From Bacteroidota bacterium (lineage in GTDB: Bacteria > Bacteroidota > Bacteroidia > NS11-12g > UBA955), in contig VGFS01000016.1 in NCBI GenBank assembly GCA_016868785.1, forward strand, positions 1-43,760: DNA of 43,760 nucleotides, given 5' to 3'. This document shows, piece by piece, positions 1 through 8,454 of the stretch. The notes under the pieces are model-generated. The model worked only from the letters and a program-made list of their open reading frames with translations. It was not told the DNA's origin and made no database searches. Within the stretch, counting starts at the first letter, position 1. Every line of letters begins with the position of its first letter. The translations under genes were made by a program, and so were the position numbers.

Positions 1-1
1 C

Positions 2-796
2 TTACTCATCTGCACGATACTCTACATCTTCATTACCTTGGTGTTAACTGGAATGGTTCCATACAAATCATTGGCAGTGGGTGATCCATTGGCGTATGTT
101 TTGGGTGCAAGGGGCATTGATTGGCTAGAATACATTGTTTCTATAGTTGCCGTGGTAGCGATGGCCAGCGTGCTGTTGGTATTTCAAATGGGACAGCCAC
201 GCATTTGGTTGAGCATGAGTCGTGATGGACTATTGCCTCCGGCGTTTTCCAAAATTCACCCAAAATTCAGTACCCCTTCATTTTCTACCATTGTTACGGG
301 GTTGATGGTGGGGGTGCCCATCTTGTTTACCAACGAGCATTTCGTGCTCGATTTTACCAGTATTGGAACCATTTTCGCTTTTGTATTGGTGTGTGGCGGT
401 GTTTTGCTTTTACCCCCGAGATCTGAAGGGGAAGGCAAGGGATTTCGTTTGCCTTACATCAGTGGGAAATATATTTATCCGGCTATAATTATTGGCTCTA
501 TCGTTATAGTTCGATATAATTTTCCGGGCTATTTTGGGGATCTCGGTAATTTGAGCCATTGGGATAATATGTTCACTGTTGGACATGGTCTGTATTGGAT
601 TTTACTCATTGGTTTGGCGATTTTTAGTTTTCTCCGCAGTTGGTCGCTCATCCCGCTGTTGGGCTTGAGTGTTTGCGCATACCTTTTAACAGGCATGGAA
701 GCCAACAATTGGTCTTGGTTCTTTGGATGGTTTGGTTTGGGTTTGATCGTTTATTTTTTCTACGGATACCGAAGAAGTAAATTGGCAATCAAGTAA
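2..796 (+). CDS. Amino-acid permease (APC family), C-terminal part
   Basis: The open frame runs in from the window edge, so the N-terminal half is missing; an internal Met at 38 is not the real start. The visible 265 residues hold about six hydrophobic membrane segments. The stretch with GQPR, SMSRDGLLP and a following conserved pattern around HPKF.TP is typical of the cationic amino-acid transporter branch of the APC superfamily, which moves amino acids across the inner membrane. Substrate cannot be told from this part. The gene ends 11 nt before the DUF721 gene, so the two may be co-transcribed, although a -7 box spans the stop codon. Confidence 0.85.
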   Translation, partial: LLICTILYIFITLVLTGMVPYKSLAVGDPLAYVLGARGIDWLEYIVSIVAVVAMASVLLVFQMGQPRIWLSMSRDGLLPPAFSKIHPKFSTPSFSTIVTGLMVGVPILFTNEHFVLDFTSIGTIFAFVLVCGGVLLLPPRSEGEGKGFRLPYISGKYIYPAIIIGSIVIVRYNFPGYFGDLGNLSHWDNMFTVGHGLYWILLIGLAIFSFLRSWSLIPLLGLSVCAYLLTGMEANNWSWFFGWFGLGLIVYFFYGYRRSKLAIK

Positions 797-801
797 ATTT
801 G
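794..801 (+). promoter_or_regulatory. TAnnTTTG -7 box before DUF721 gene
   Basis: TAAATTTG matches the Bacteroidota -7 consensus TAnnTTTG exactly and ends 6 nt before the ATG at 808. It overlaps the TAA stop of the permease, and no TTG is found at the expected -33 position, so a chance match is possible. Confidence 0.35.
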
Positions 802-807
802 TAAAGC

Positions 808-1122
808 ATGATCGATTTACCTAGAAAAGACGTTCCTGAGCGAAAGGAAAAGAGCATCGCAGACGTCGTGAAGCGGATGAATGATCGATATAATTTAACC
901 CAAAAGCACAACGAGATAGAACTGGTTAAACATTGGAGTGAAATTGTAGGTCAGCTGATTGCCAAACACACAGCAAGCGTATCTATCAAAGGGAAAACCC
1001 TTTACGTGACTTTCGATCAAGCGCCTCTCAAAAATGAAATGTTTTTACAAAGAGAAACCCTCATGCAAAAGGTGAACGAGAGAATGGGAGCAGGTTTTGT
1101 AGAGAAGATCTTTATTGGTTAG
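808..1122 (+). CDS. DUF721 (DciA-like) family protein
   Basis: A 104-residue basic protein. The central part, with HWSEIVGQLIAKHT, then VKGKTLYV-like and the run QAPLKNEM.LQRE, matches the DUF721 pattern. In other bacteria the related DciA helps load the replicative helicase, and the Bacteroidota members are usually short single-domain proteins like this one; a role in DNA replication here is inference from the family. The start at 808 follows the permease stop by 11 nt. Its 3' end overlaps the convergent YihY gene by 11 nt. Confidence 0.75.
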   Translation: MIDLPRKDVPERKEKSIADVVKRMNDRYNLTQKHNEIELVKHWSEIVGQLIAKHTASVSIKGKTLYVTFDQAPLKNEMFLQRETLMQKVNERMGAGFVEKIFIG

Positions 1123-2134
1123 GAAGTTGCTTGTTGCGTCTTTCCTGCTGCGCCAGGGATTTTTCAATGCTTACGTTCAATTCGAATCCCACAATGATAG
1201 TCAGTACGTTGATGTAAATTAAAATCATCAAAGCGATGATAGCACCAATGGATCCGTATACCTTGTTGTAGGTATTGAAATTGTTTACATACAATCCAAA
1301 TCCCAAGGTTGAAATACCCCCTAAAACGGTGGCCATGATACTGCCCGCACTCAAGAACCGCCATCGCTTATGGTTTGAAGGTCCGAAGTAGTATATACTG
1401 GATATTCCAATTTGAAATAACGCCGCAAGAACCAGATATTCTAGCAACATGATCATGAATGAATAAACACCCGCAAATGGCCAATCATGTTCAGTAATGT
1501 AAGTTACACTCTGAAATGCCCAGGTGAGTAAGAGCAATGCTACAATAATTAGGATACTGATCCAAAAAGTCATGAAAACGGCTTTCCCACGAACTTGTAA
1601 CCAGTTTTTCTTCTTGGCGAAGGGAAGTCTGCGGTTGAATGAGTTAATGAGTAGGTGAAAGGCGTTCGATGCAAAATAGATGGTCGTTATAAAACCGAAT
1701 GAGAGCAATCCGGTATTATGTTTATTCAGAATCTCTAAAATAGTTTCTTGTATCTCCCTGAATGTTTGTTTTGGCAATACGCGAGATAACTCCTGAATGA
1801 ACTGCGATTTCAATCCATGCAACGGCAGGTAGCCAATAAGGGTAAGCAGAAAAATTAGCGCCGGAAACAAGGCCAAAAAGAAGTTGAAACTCAAACTGGA
1901 AGCACGGGTACTTAAGTTCTCCATGAACATGGATCTGAAGAAGTATTTGCCTACATCGTAAACACTCTCTCCCTGTAAAGCCCTTAATTTGGTTCGTTTT
2001 AAGTATAGAATGATGGGGTGCAGCTCGCTAGAATCGCCGGGTTGGGGCTCGTTGCTTTGAAAAAAACCCTCGTCTGAAAGCTGTTCGTCGCTAGCAGAAT
2101 CAATGCGGTTTTTGATGGATTTGTAATATCCCAT
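1112..2134 (-). CDS. YihY/BrkB family inner-membrane protein
   Basis: 340 residues with an N-terminal cytosolic part of about 65 residues, then about six membrane segments. The run RASSLSFNFFLALFPALIF is the family hallmark (aligned with the A.SLAYYTLLSLFPALL region of YihY), and the last helices contain YGSIGAIIALMIL and the NV..IVGFELN pattern seen near the end of family members. YihY proteins were once called ribonuclease BN, which proved wrong; the true function is unknown. It is the last gene of the leftward run that starts at pdhA, 21 nt after the thioesterase gene. Confidence 0.85.
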   Translation of the reverse strand: MGYYKSIKNRIDSASDEQLSDEGFFQSNEPQPGDSSELHPIILYLKRTKLRALQGESVYDVGKYFFRSMFMENLSTRASSLSFNFFLALFPALIFLLTLIGYLPLHGLKSQFIQELSRVLPKQTFREIQETILEILNKHNTGLLSFGFITTIYFASNAFHLLINSFNRRLPFAKKKNWLQVRGKAVFMTFWISILIIVALLLLTWAFQSVTYITEHDWPFAGVYSFMIMLLEYLVLAALFQIGISSIYYFGPSNHKRWRFLSAGSIMATVLGGISTLGFGLYVNNFNTYNKVYGSIGAIIALMILIYINVLTIIVGFELNVSIEKSLAQQERRNKQLPNQ

Positions 2135-2155
2135 GGATTTGATGGCAAGAAACGA

Positions 2156-2551
2156 TTAAAACTCGTATTTGTCAATGATTTCCTGTGGTACTTTCACTGG
2201 TCTCAAGTCGGATTTTCTAGCATAAAACATTTCTGTCGTTGCCGTACTCAGTAGTTCACCCAGTTGATTCAACACTCGATAGTAAAACACACAGCGAATG
2301 GTAGGTTTTTCGAGAATCCAAACTTCAATGCTCAATAAATCATCGTAACGGGCGGCCTTTTTAAACTCAAAACTCATGGACCGGACGGGCATAATTAATC
2401 CGTTGTCCTCCATTTCTTTGTACGTGATGCCCTTAGAGCGCATTTGTTCAGTCCGCGCCTCTTCCAAATACAATGCATATACCGAGTGGTGTAAGAATCC
2501 CATTTGATCGCATTCAGCATAGCGAACCCGAACTTTGTGTGTGTAAATCAT
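2156..2551 (-). CDS. Acyl-CoA thioesterase, YbgC/4HBT hotdog family
   Basis: 131 residues, the normal size of a single hotdog domain. The N-terminal motif RYAECDQMGFLHHSVY carries the catalytic-type Asp (D15) followed by MG and His as in YbgC/4-hydroxybenzoyl-CoA thioesterases; the middle contains the usual FEFKKAARYDD strand-helix signature. It should hydrolyse an acyl-CoA thioester in the cytoplasm; the substrate is unknown. It lies 3 nt downstream of the methyltransferase-like gene and is probably translated from the same mRNA. Confidence 0.85.
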   Translation of the reverse strand: MIYTHKVRVRYAECDQMGFLHHSVYALYLEEARTEQMRSKGITYKEMEDNGLIMPVRSMSFEFKKAARYDDLLSIEVWILEKPTIRCVFYYRVLNQLGELLSTATTEMFYARKSDLRPVKVPQEIIDKYEF

Positions 2552-2554
2552 CGC

Positions 2555-3331
2555 TTAGTATCTTAACAAAAAATTCTCTTTTTTTTGGGTGTTCCTTGCA
2601 AAAGCCATGCCCATCGCAAATAAATCTATACCCACAGTAATTTTTGGTTGGTTTTTGAGCTGTTGCCATAAGAGTCCTTGCTCTTGTGAATGCCTTAATG
2701 TTGTCATTACGATACAACCACGATCCCCCAATTTGGGTGTGGCCCAATCCACCAATTTCCAAAATTCTACGGATTCCAATGCTTCGTTAATGATTAATAA
2801 ATCAATGGAGTTCGTGGGCAAATTGCCCAACTTCTTAATGATATCATCTGCTTTTTGATACGATAAAAATGATACAGATTCTCCACAATCGTATTCACGA
2901 ATGTTGTATTCGGAAATGGTTAAGAGGGTATCCACTTTATCAAAAACAAAATACCGATTTACCTCCGCTGAGCCCCGCTGAAAATACAATGGCATCACAC
3001 CCATGCTACTGCCAATTTCAATGATGTAATTTCCCAACTGTTGATCTTGGATCCATCGAAAAATTAATCGATTGTATTTCGACGATGGAATTCTTTCTAA
3101 AGCGAATTTGCTTAATAAAATCTCCCTGTCATTGAATTTAATCTTGCGCTTTGATTGGATCAATCTTTTTCGACAAAGTTCTGCAGATGGTTCAAATTGA
3201 CAGGCCAAATTACCATACAAAACCCTGTCCGTAAAATGGTAAACAAAAGGGGAGTGAACCCCATGTCGGTTCGTAGTTTGAACCAAATAAAGTAAGTAGT
3301 CAATCAGTCCGAAAATGCCTTGAAGGCTCAT
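2555..3331 (-). CDS. Class I SAM-dependent methyltransferase-like protein
   Basis: 258 residues. The N-terminal part has TTNRHGVHSPFVYHF, a motif I associate with a Bacteroidota methyltransferase-like family. A Rossmann core follows: YIIEIGSSMGVMPLYF (motif I, with IGSSMG instead of GxGxG), the acidic FVFDK after the second strand, and DLLIINEALE as the later motif. Substrate unknown. The ATG overlaps the stop of the DUF349 gene in an ATGA (3328-3331), which points to translational coupling. What cannot be said is whether the weak motif I still binds SAM. Confidence 0.7.
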   Translation of the reverse strand: MSLQGIFGLIDYLLYLVQTTNRHGVHSPFVYHFTDRVLYGNLACQFEPSAELCRKRLIQSKRKIKFNDREILLSKFALERIPSSKYNRLIFRWIQDQQLGNYIIEIGSSMGVMPLYFQRGSAEVNRYFVFDKVDTLLTISEYNIREYDCGESVSFLSYQKADDIIKKLGNLPTNSIDLLIINEALESVEFWKLVDWATPKLGDRGCIVMTTLRHSQEQGLLWQQLKNQPKITVGIDLFAMGMAFARNTQKKENFLLRY

Positions 3332-5148
3332 GACGAAACACTCTTCAGCGCTTTCAATTCTTGTTGTGCCTTAGCAATCATCTCCTTCGCCTTGGCGATA
3401 TTGTCATCAAATTGCTTGGTTACGGCTTCCGCATTTTTGCTGTGTTTGAAAAATGCTTTGTTGTTTTCCATGGTGGAAATTTCGTCGTTGTACTTCGCGA
3501 TTTTCTCCTTGATTTTACGCTCTTCCATTTGTAAACGCTTTTGTCCATCGCCAGATTGGGCCAATTGACTGAAGTGTTCCTTTTGCATGGTGGTGCGCTG
3601 AGAATTGCTGACAGATCTGAATCGATTGAAAATTTCATCCGCAAGACCTTGGTAGGTTTTATTCAATTGTTGATAGGTTTTACCCGATACAAAGCCAGCG
3701 TCGTTCCACTGTTTCTGCCAAGCCTTCAATTCTTGTAACAATAGTTGGTGTTCAATGGTTTCGTTGGCTTTTAATGCCTCGAGTCCCAAAATTACATCTT
3801 TCTTTTTCTGAATGGCACCACTTTCTTCTTGTTTGCGCTGTTTGAACCATTCGTTTTTTCTTACATAGAAGTGATCAAATGCCCCTCTAAATCGCTTCCA
3901 TACCACCTCGTTTTGTTCTTCCGGCACAGGTCCAACAGTTTTCCATTCATCTTGAAGCTTTTGCAAAGCCTCCGATGTTTTCATGAATTCATTGGCGTCC
4001 TTTAGCGCTTCTGCCTTTTCACAAAGCTTGATTTTGCGTGAAAGGTTGTCTTTTTTACTTGAATTTAAATCTTTGAAAAAGTGCTTGCGCTCCCCGTAAA
4101 ACTGGTTGTGAATGGCTTTAAATCTAGACCAAGTTTTTTCGTTTTTCTCGGTTGGAACAGGGCCGATTTTTTTCCATTCCAACATCAATTCATCCAAATC
4201 CTTGGCAATTTTCGCCCATTCCTTTGGTTGAGAAGGCAATACCGCGATCGAAGTTTCTGCCTTTTCAATGAGAAAGATCTTCTTATCCAAATTTTGCTGT
4301 CGGTCCGCATCGATTTTGACTTGCTGCGCTTTCTTTGCATCAATAACGATGTCAGACGCTGCCTTGAATCGTTTCCAGATATCATCGGAAATTTCGGCGC
4401 GGACTGGACCAGTGTTTTTCCAATCTTCGTGATATTTGTTTAACTGCAACAACGCTTTTCGGATATTGGGTTCATCCTTCAATTGTTCTGCGCGTTTGAT
4501 GAGATCAATTTTAATCTCCAAATTTTTGTCCTTATCTAATTCTTTAAGTTCGTTGAAAACAGAGAGTTCGTTGTAAAATTTGTCGATGTAAAATTTGTAG
4601 GCGGTGTACAATTCATCCTGGAATTCTTTGGGTATATGACGAATTTCACGCCATTGACGCATGTACTCCCTTAATACGTCCAAACTATGGTCGTTTTCTT
4701 CAGAATCTACCAGGGCTTTTATTTTCTCCAAAATCAGGCGCTTCTGATTCAAATTGTGCAGTTTTTTTTCCTCCGCGCGTTTGCGTTCTTCTTCTCTGCG
4801 CTTTTTGAATTCAGCGATTACTTGATTCAATGCCTGCTTTTGCTCATCGACAGGTGCCACAAAATCACGTGGATCTTTTCCATCCTCTACCCATTGTCTG
4901 ATTAATCCCGGCCTTTCCTGTGCCAATAAATCATCAAACACATTGCGCAATGCTTGAAGCTGTTGATAGGCTTTTTTCACATCCGTTGAATGTGTCAACT
5001 CTTTCGCAGCAGCCACCAATTCCTCTTTACTGAGGCTGGCGTATTGCGATTCAAGGGATACTTCTTCGTTGTTTTGTTCAATCAACTGCTCAGCAACACT
5101 GAGTTGGTCGGCATAGCTTTCTGCTACTTTTTCGATTTCGTTTGCCAT
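3328..5148 (-). CDS. DUF349 repeat coiled protein
   Basis: 606 residues from the ATG at 5148; the open frame reaches 5211 but that would overlap ribH, and the sequence MANEIEKVAES reads as a natural N terminus. The protein is highly charged and helical. I count five DUF349-type repeats, each around W..IGPVP...N..W.RFK....F (for example near residues 240, 320, 395 and 470, with more divergent copies before and after). DUF349 proteins of Bacteroidota are widespread and uncharacterised. The gene sits 26 nt downstream of ribH and is coupled to the following methyltransferase-like gene. Confidence 0.8.
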   Translation of the reverse strand: MANEIEKVAESYADQLSVAEQLIEQNNEEVSLESQYASLSKEELVAAAKELTHSTDVKKAYQQLQALRNVFDDLLAQERPGLIRQWVEDGKDPRDFVAPVDEQKQALNQVIAEFKKRREEERKRAEEKKLHNLNQKRLILEKIKALVDSEENDHSLDVLREYMRQWREIRHIPKEFQDELYTAYKFYIDKFYNELSVFNELKELDKDKNLEIKIDLIKRAEQLKDEPNIRKALLQLNKYHEDWKNTGPVRAEISDDIWKRFKAASDIVIDAKKAQQVKIDADRQQNLDKKIFLIEKAETSIAVLPSQPKEWAKIAKDLDELMLEWKKIGPVPTEKNEKTWSRFKAIHNQFYGERKHFFKDLNSSKKDNLSRKIKLCEKAEALKDANEFMKTSEALQKLQDEWKTVGPVPEEQNEVVWKRFRGAFDHFYVRKNEWFKQRKQEESGAIQKKKDVILGLEALKANETIEHQLLLQELKAWQKQWNDAGFVSGKTYQQLNKTYQGLADEIFNRFRSVSNSQRTTMQKEHFSQLAQSGDGQKRLQMEERKIKEKIAKYNDEISTMENNKAFFKHSKNAEAVTKQFDDNIAKAKEMIAKAQQELKALKSVSS

Positions 5149-5174
5149 TGAAAAAAGGGTAGGTATGGGGTGAT

Positions 5175-5663
5175 TTAAAAGTCCAAATTGGATTTCGACA
5201 ACAACATCCACAAAGCGGCTTCCGCGGCTTCTGCACCTTTGTTGCCCAAAGAACCGCCAGCGCGGTCGAATGCTTGCTGCTCTGTATTGGTTGTGATGAT
5301 GCCAAAAATACAGGGCTTACTAAATTTTAATGCCAATTGTCCGATGCCATCGGTAACTGCATTGCAAACATAATCAAAATGTGGGGTGTCGCCTTTAATT
5401 ACACAACCCAAATTAATGACTGCGTCACAGTCTTTTTCAAACAACCATTGGGCCGCAGTGGGTATTTCAAATGCTCCAGGAACTGATAACTCCACAATTT
5501 CCAATGACTGTTGTGAATGAGTCTCAATCAATGTGTCTAACGCGCCTTGTCTGAGTAGACTGGTGATGTGATGATTCCACGCAGCTGTAACAATACCAAT
5601 TCTGTAGTGGTTTTGATCGTAAGAAAAGGAGGGTTGAGGGGAAGAAGAAAGCGATGTAGCCAC
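5175..5663 (-). CDS. ribH: 6,7-dimethyl-8-ribityllumazine synthase
   Basis: 162 residues; condenses 5-amino-6-ribitylaminouracil with dihydroxybutanone phosphate in the last-but-one step of riboflavin synthesis. Motifs seen: GIVTAAWNHHIT at the N terminus, VPGAFEIP, the INLGCVIKGDTPHFDYV segment with the catalytic His, and GIITTNTEQQAFDRAGG. The start codon is GTG (5661-5663), supported by the MATSL N terminus common in the family; no ATG is available. The gene lies 8 nt after the TPR protein gene, an arrangement I have seen in other Bacteroidota. Confidence 0.95.
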   Translation of the reverse strand: MATSLSSSPQPSFSYDQNHYRIGIVTAAWNHHITSLLRQGALDTLIETHSQQSLEIVELSVPGAFEIPTAAQWLFEKDCDAVINLGCVIKGDTPHFDYVCNAVTDGIGQLALKFSKPCIFGIITTNTEQQAFDRAGGSLGNKGAEAAEAALWMLLSKSNLDF

Positions 5664-5671
5664 CGGGTATC

Positions 5672-6349
5672 TTATTTATTCAATTCACCCATCAAGCCTT
5701 TTAGGCGATAGATGTACTTCTCTGCCTCTTGACCTTCGCGAGTAGCGCTGTATTTACTTTCCAACGTTTCGTAGCAACTCAAGGCCGACGCGTAATCTTT
5801 GGTAAGTTCATAATGAACAGCCGCTTTTTGGTAGTAGGCACTGGTGTATTCGTTTTCTCCCAATTTGGCCGCTTTTTCATACAAATCCGCAGATTTTGAA
5901 AGATCACCCAAACCGCTGTAGCAAGCAGCTTTTGCAGCGATGGCTGATGGACCTAAGATGGCATCTCCCGCGTTGAAATTATCCAAATAATCCAAGGCTT
6001 TTTTGTATTCGCCTTTTTTCAAGTAAGACAACCCAGCCATCAAACTGGCTTCTTTTCCTTTGGCTGTCATGCTGTACTTATCGGCAATTTCTACTGCTGA
6101 CATGATTTTGTTTACCTTGTCACCTTTCAATACAACATCCAAAGAATCAGATTTGAAGTAATGCCACAATTTGGCAAATTTCACCTCAGCCTCTTTTTCT
6201 TGACCAGGCATGTAAAACTGAAACCAGTATACCGCACCACCAATAATGGCGATGGCAACTAGTCCAATTTGTTGAACGCGTTTTTTATTGGCTTCGTAAT
6301 AAGCTTTTATGCTGGTTTGAATAGATGTGATACTCTCTTTGATGTTCAT
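5672..6349 (-). CDS. Membrane-anchored TPR protein
   Basis: 225 residues. A short cytosolic N terminus is followed by one membrane segment (about residues 27-45), then a periplasmic region of tetratricopeptide-type helical pairs (AALSYLKKGEYKKALDYL-like units around 105-130, 140-165, 175-200). The layout resembles YfgM/TPR_21 proteins, which assist folding near the translocon in E. coli; that role here is inference only. It precedes ribH by 8 nt and follows pdhA by about 40 nt in the same direction. Confidence 0.75.
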   Translation of the reverse strand: MNIKESITSIQTSIKAYYEANKKRVQQIGLVAIAIIGGAVYWFQFYMPGQEKEAEVKFAKLWHYFKSDSLDVVLKGDKVNKIMSAVEIADKYSMTAKGKEASLMAGLSYLKKGEYKKALDYLDNFNAGDAILGPSAIAAKAACYSGLGDLSKSADLYEKAAKLGENEYTSAYYQKAAVHYELTKDYASALSCYETLESKYSATREGQEAEKYIYRLKGLMGELNK

Positions 6350-6388
6350 AATAAAAATAAGGAGGCGCGAATATAAGAAATTTCGTGA

Positions 6389-7375
6389 TTAGTCAGTAAT
6401 GTATGGGTAGTCGTTTTCAACGTAAACGTCTGTGTACAATTCAGAAGCATCGGGATAAGCAGAATTTTCAGCGAATTGAACACTTGCATTCACTTCAGCG
6501 ATGATTTCTTCTTCCATTGCATCAAGTTCTTTTTCCGTTGCGTACTTCTTAGAAAGGATGGTTGCTTTGGTGGTTTCCAAAGGATCTTTGGTTTTGTAGT
6601 CCGCAACCTCTTCTTTGGTTCTGTAGCTCGCAGGATCACTCATACTGTGTCCTCTGTAGCGGTATGTTTTGATTTCTAAGAATACCGGACCTTTCCCTGA
6701 TCTAGCGTGCTCGCAAGCATTGGAAATGGCTTCATGCACGGTTTCGCACTTCATGCCATCCACTTGAAAACTAGGCATGTCGTAGCCCAAACCAATTTTG
6801 TAAATATCCAATAAGTTGGTGGTTCTCTCTAAACTGGTACCCATGGCATATTGGTTGTTCTCGCAAATGAAAACAACCGGCAGTTTCCAGAGCATCGCCA
6901 TGTTATAGGCCTCATGCAACGCACCTTGTCTTGCCGCGCCATCACCGAAGAAAGTCAAGCTTACATTGCCAGTATTGTTGTACTGTTCTGCAAAAGCCAA
7001 ACCGGCACCCATAGGTATTTGTGCCCCTACAATGCCGTGACCTCCGACAAAATTGTGCTCCTTCGAAAACATGTGCATCGAACCGCCCTTGCCGCCAGTA
7101 CAACCCGTTTCTTTTCCGTACAATTCGGCCATAACCGCATTGGCGCTAACTCCCATGGCCAAAGCATGACCATGGTCGCGGTAGGCAGTAATTACTTTAT
7201 CTCCCGTTTTGATGGCCGTCATCATACCTGCGGTTATCGCCTCTTGTCCAATGTACAAATGGCAAAATCCCTTGATTTTTTGCTGTCCATACAGTTGGGC
7301 CGCTTTTTCTTCGAAACGACGTTGCAACAAAATATTTCTATACCAATTGAGATATTCTTTCTTACCGAATTTCAT
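6389..7375 (-). CDS. pdhA: Pyruvate dehydrogenase E1 component, alpha subunit
   Basis: 328 residues from the ATG at 7375 (MKFGKKEYL, the usual Bacteroidota N terminus; a Met 8 codons upstream is less likely). It is the alpha subunit of the thiamine-diphosphate enzyme that decarboxylates pyruvate. The cofactor motif runs from GDG (residues 134-136) to NN (163-164), and the loop YRYRGHSMSDP is present. The beta subunit and E2 are not in the window. The gene heads the leftward run; a TATTTTTG -7 box lies 21 nt upstream. Confidence 0.93.
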   Translation of the reverse strand: MKFGKKEYLNWYRNILLQRRFEEKAAQLYGQQKIKGFCHLYIGQEAITAGMMTAIKTGDKVITAYRDHGHALAMGVSANAVMAELYGKETGCTGGKGGSMHMFSKEHNFVGGHGIVGAQIPMGAGLAFAEQYNNTGNVSLTFFGDGAARQGALHEAYNMAMLWKLPVVFICENNQYAMGTSLERTTNLLDIYKIGLGYDMPSFQVDGMKCETVHEAISNACEHARSGKGPVFLEIKTYRYRGHSMSDPASYRTKEEVADYKTKDPLETTKATILSKKYATEKELDAMEEEIIAEVNASVQFAENSAYPDASELYTDVYVENDYPYITD

Positions 7376-7396
7376 TTGTCTTGGATAAAGTGTCGG

Positions 7397-7404
7397 CAAA
7401 AATA
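7397..7404 (-). promoter_or_regulatory. TAnnTTTG -7 box before pdhA
   Basis: On the minus strand this reads TATTTTTG, an exact match to the Bacteroidota -7 consensus, 21 nt before the chosen pdhA ATG. It lies over the alternative upstream start codon at 7399, which favours the start at 7375. Confidence 0.45.
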
Positions 7405-7458
7405 AAACGAAACCACCGAATCTGAATCATACTTGACTCAGGAAATGTGTAATTACAA

Positions 7459-8277
7459 TCAAATCTTTTCTTCGATGTTCTTGACCTTGTCTTTTATAAG
7501 GCCAATTTCTCGCTGTATCATTCGGATGGCTGGACCTATATCGTTGGATTCCGTGGCAGTCGGTTCTTCGAATTTTGGATTTATGTAATTTACAAATTTC
7601 CAAATCTCTAAAATATCGTCAACCTTCACCGTGTAAGGACTGTATAATGTATTTGTGCTGCAAAGTAAAAACGTACCGTCTTCCTCGATTCGGTTGTAAA
7701 GCACCTTGAAAACAATGCCTTCATCTTGCGTAATCACAATGTAGGGATGCCCATTTCTTACCATGTTCCAATCCTGCACATATTCACCTGTAACAAATGC
7801 GCCGTCTGAAACAGGGGGCATACTGTCGCCAGAAATAGGGAAGCTCCTGTACTTCCGGTTGGCCGATAAAAAAGGCAAATTAAATGCAGGCAGTGTTTTT
7901 ATGTAATCAGGGTCAGCATAACCAGTGGCATATCCCGCCTTGGCCTTCAAAGGGACCAGTTCAATGTTCTCGTCGTTGTCTGCATTTACAGTAGTCGCCA
8001 AAATGCGCAATCGAGTGCCCGTAAGGTCCAAGTCAAATCCTTTTTCTAATTGTGACAGTTGCAATTCGTTCAACCGCGCCAAATCAGTGCGAAGCAATTT
8101 GTCGATGTTGATTTGGAAAAACTCCGACAATCGAATCAAGATCTGAATGCCAGGTTCTGCAACTCCGTTTTCATAACTGTTGTAGGCAGAACGAGTAATG
8201 TTCAGACTTTTTGCCACGTCTTCTTGACTTCTTTTGCGGCGTTTTCTTAGGAGTTTGAGGTTTTCTTTGAGGAACAT
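7459..8277 (-). CDS. LexA-like HTH/S24 repressor (probably self-cleaving)
   Basis: 272 residues from the ATG at 8277 (an ATG 6 codons upstream is less likely). Residues 1-60 are an XRE-type helix-turn-helix (SQEDVAKSLNITRSAYNSYENG). Residues about 110-235 form an S24/LexA-like domain: an Ala-Gly pair at 114-115 (KAKAGYATGY), Ser152 in ISGDSMPPV and Lys191 in GIVFKVLYN, with spacing close to the LexA A-G/Ser/Lys set. This predicts RecA-stimulated or spontaneous self-cleavage and derepression. A C-terminal helical tail ends in a KVKNIEEKI heptad. It is divergent from the EVE operon; an array of TTGNCAA palindromes lies just upstream and probably mediates autoregulation. Confidence 0.85.
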   Translation of the reverse strand: MFLKENLKLLRKRRKRSQEDVAKSLNITRSAYNSYENGVAEPGIQILIRLSEFFQINIDKLLRTDLARLNELQLSQLEKGFDLDLTGTRLRILATTVNADNDENIELVPLKAKAGYATGYADPDYIKTLPAFNLPFLSANRKYRSFPISGDSMPPVSDGAFVTGEYVQDWNMVRNGHPYIVITQDEGIVFKVLYNRIEEDGTFLLCSTNTLYSPYTVKVDDILEIWKFVNYINPKFEEPTATESNDIGPAIRMIQREIGLIKDKVKNIEEKI

Positions 8278-8287
8278 TGTTAAAAAA

Positions 8288-8389
8288 ATTGACAATTATG
8301 TGCTTGGTAAATGAACAACAGAAATTTGAATTTGTCAAGTTTTTCTAACTTTTATTGTCATTTTTTTTAGCATCGTCAAAATTGTCAAT
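8288..8389. promoter_or_regulatory. Putative operator array (ATTGNCAAT palindromes)
   Basis: Five related sites: ATTGACAAT at 8288-8296, TTTGTCAAG at 8331-8339, ATTGTCATT at 8354-8362, ATCGTCAAA at 8372-8380 and ATTGTCAAT at 8381-8389. The first and last are perfect 9-bp palindromes with one central base; the others keep most of TTGNCAA. The last two abut. They lie in the 177-bp divergent gap, nearer to the repressor gene, so autoregulation is the simplest reading; this is inference. Confidence 0.5.
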
Positions 8390-8419
8390 AAAATGGTGAT
8401 TGTATATCACTTTAAGGGT

Positions 8420-8449
8420 TTGCGAATCGTTTGCTTTGATTTTACTTTG
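8420..8449 (+). promoter_or_regulatory. Putative promoter of the EVE-pyrR-pyrB operon
   Basis: TTG at 8420-8422 is followed after 20 nt by TACTTTG (8443-8449), a -7 box one base shorter than TAnnTTTG. It ends 5 nt before the ATG at 8455, so the mRNA would have almost no leader. The operator array ends about 30 nt upstream. Confidence 0.4.
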
Positions 8450-8454
8450 CTACT

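Noticed and set aside
6851-7405. 184-codon plus-strand frame
   Set aside because: Antisense to pdhA, whose motifs are all intact on the other strand.
8278-8454. PyrR attenuator or other leader RNA
   Set aside because: No hairpin with a T run is visible; the gap is explained better by palindromic operator sites, and the promoter box lies 5 nt from the EVE start.
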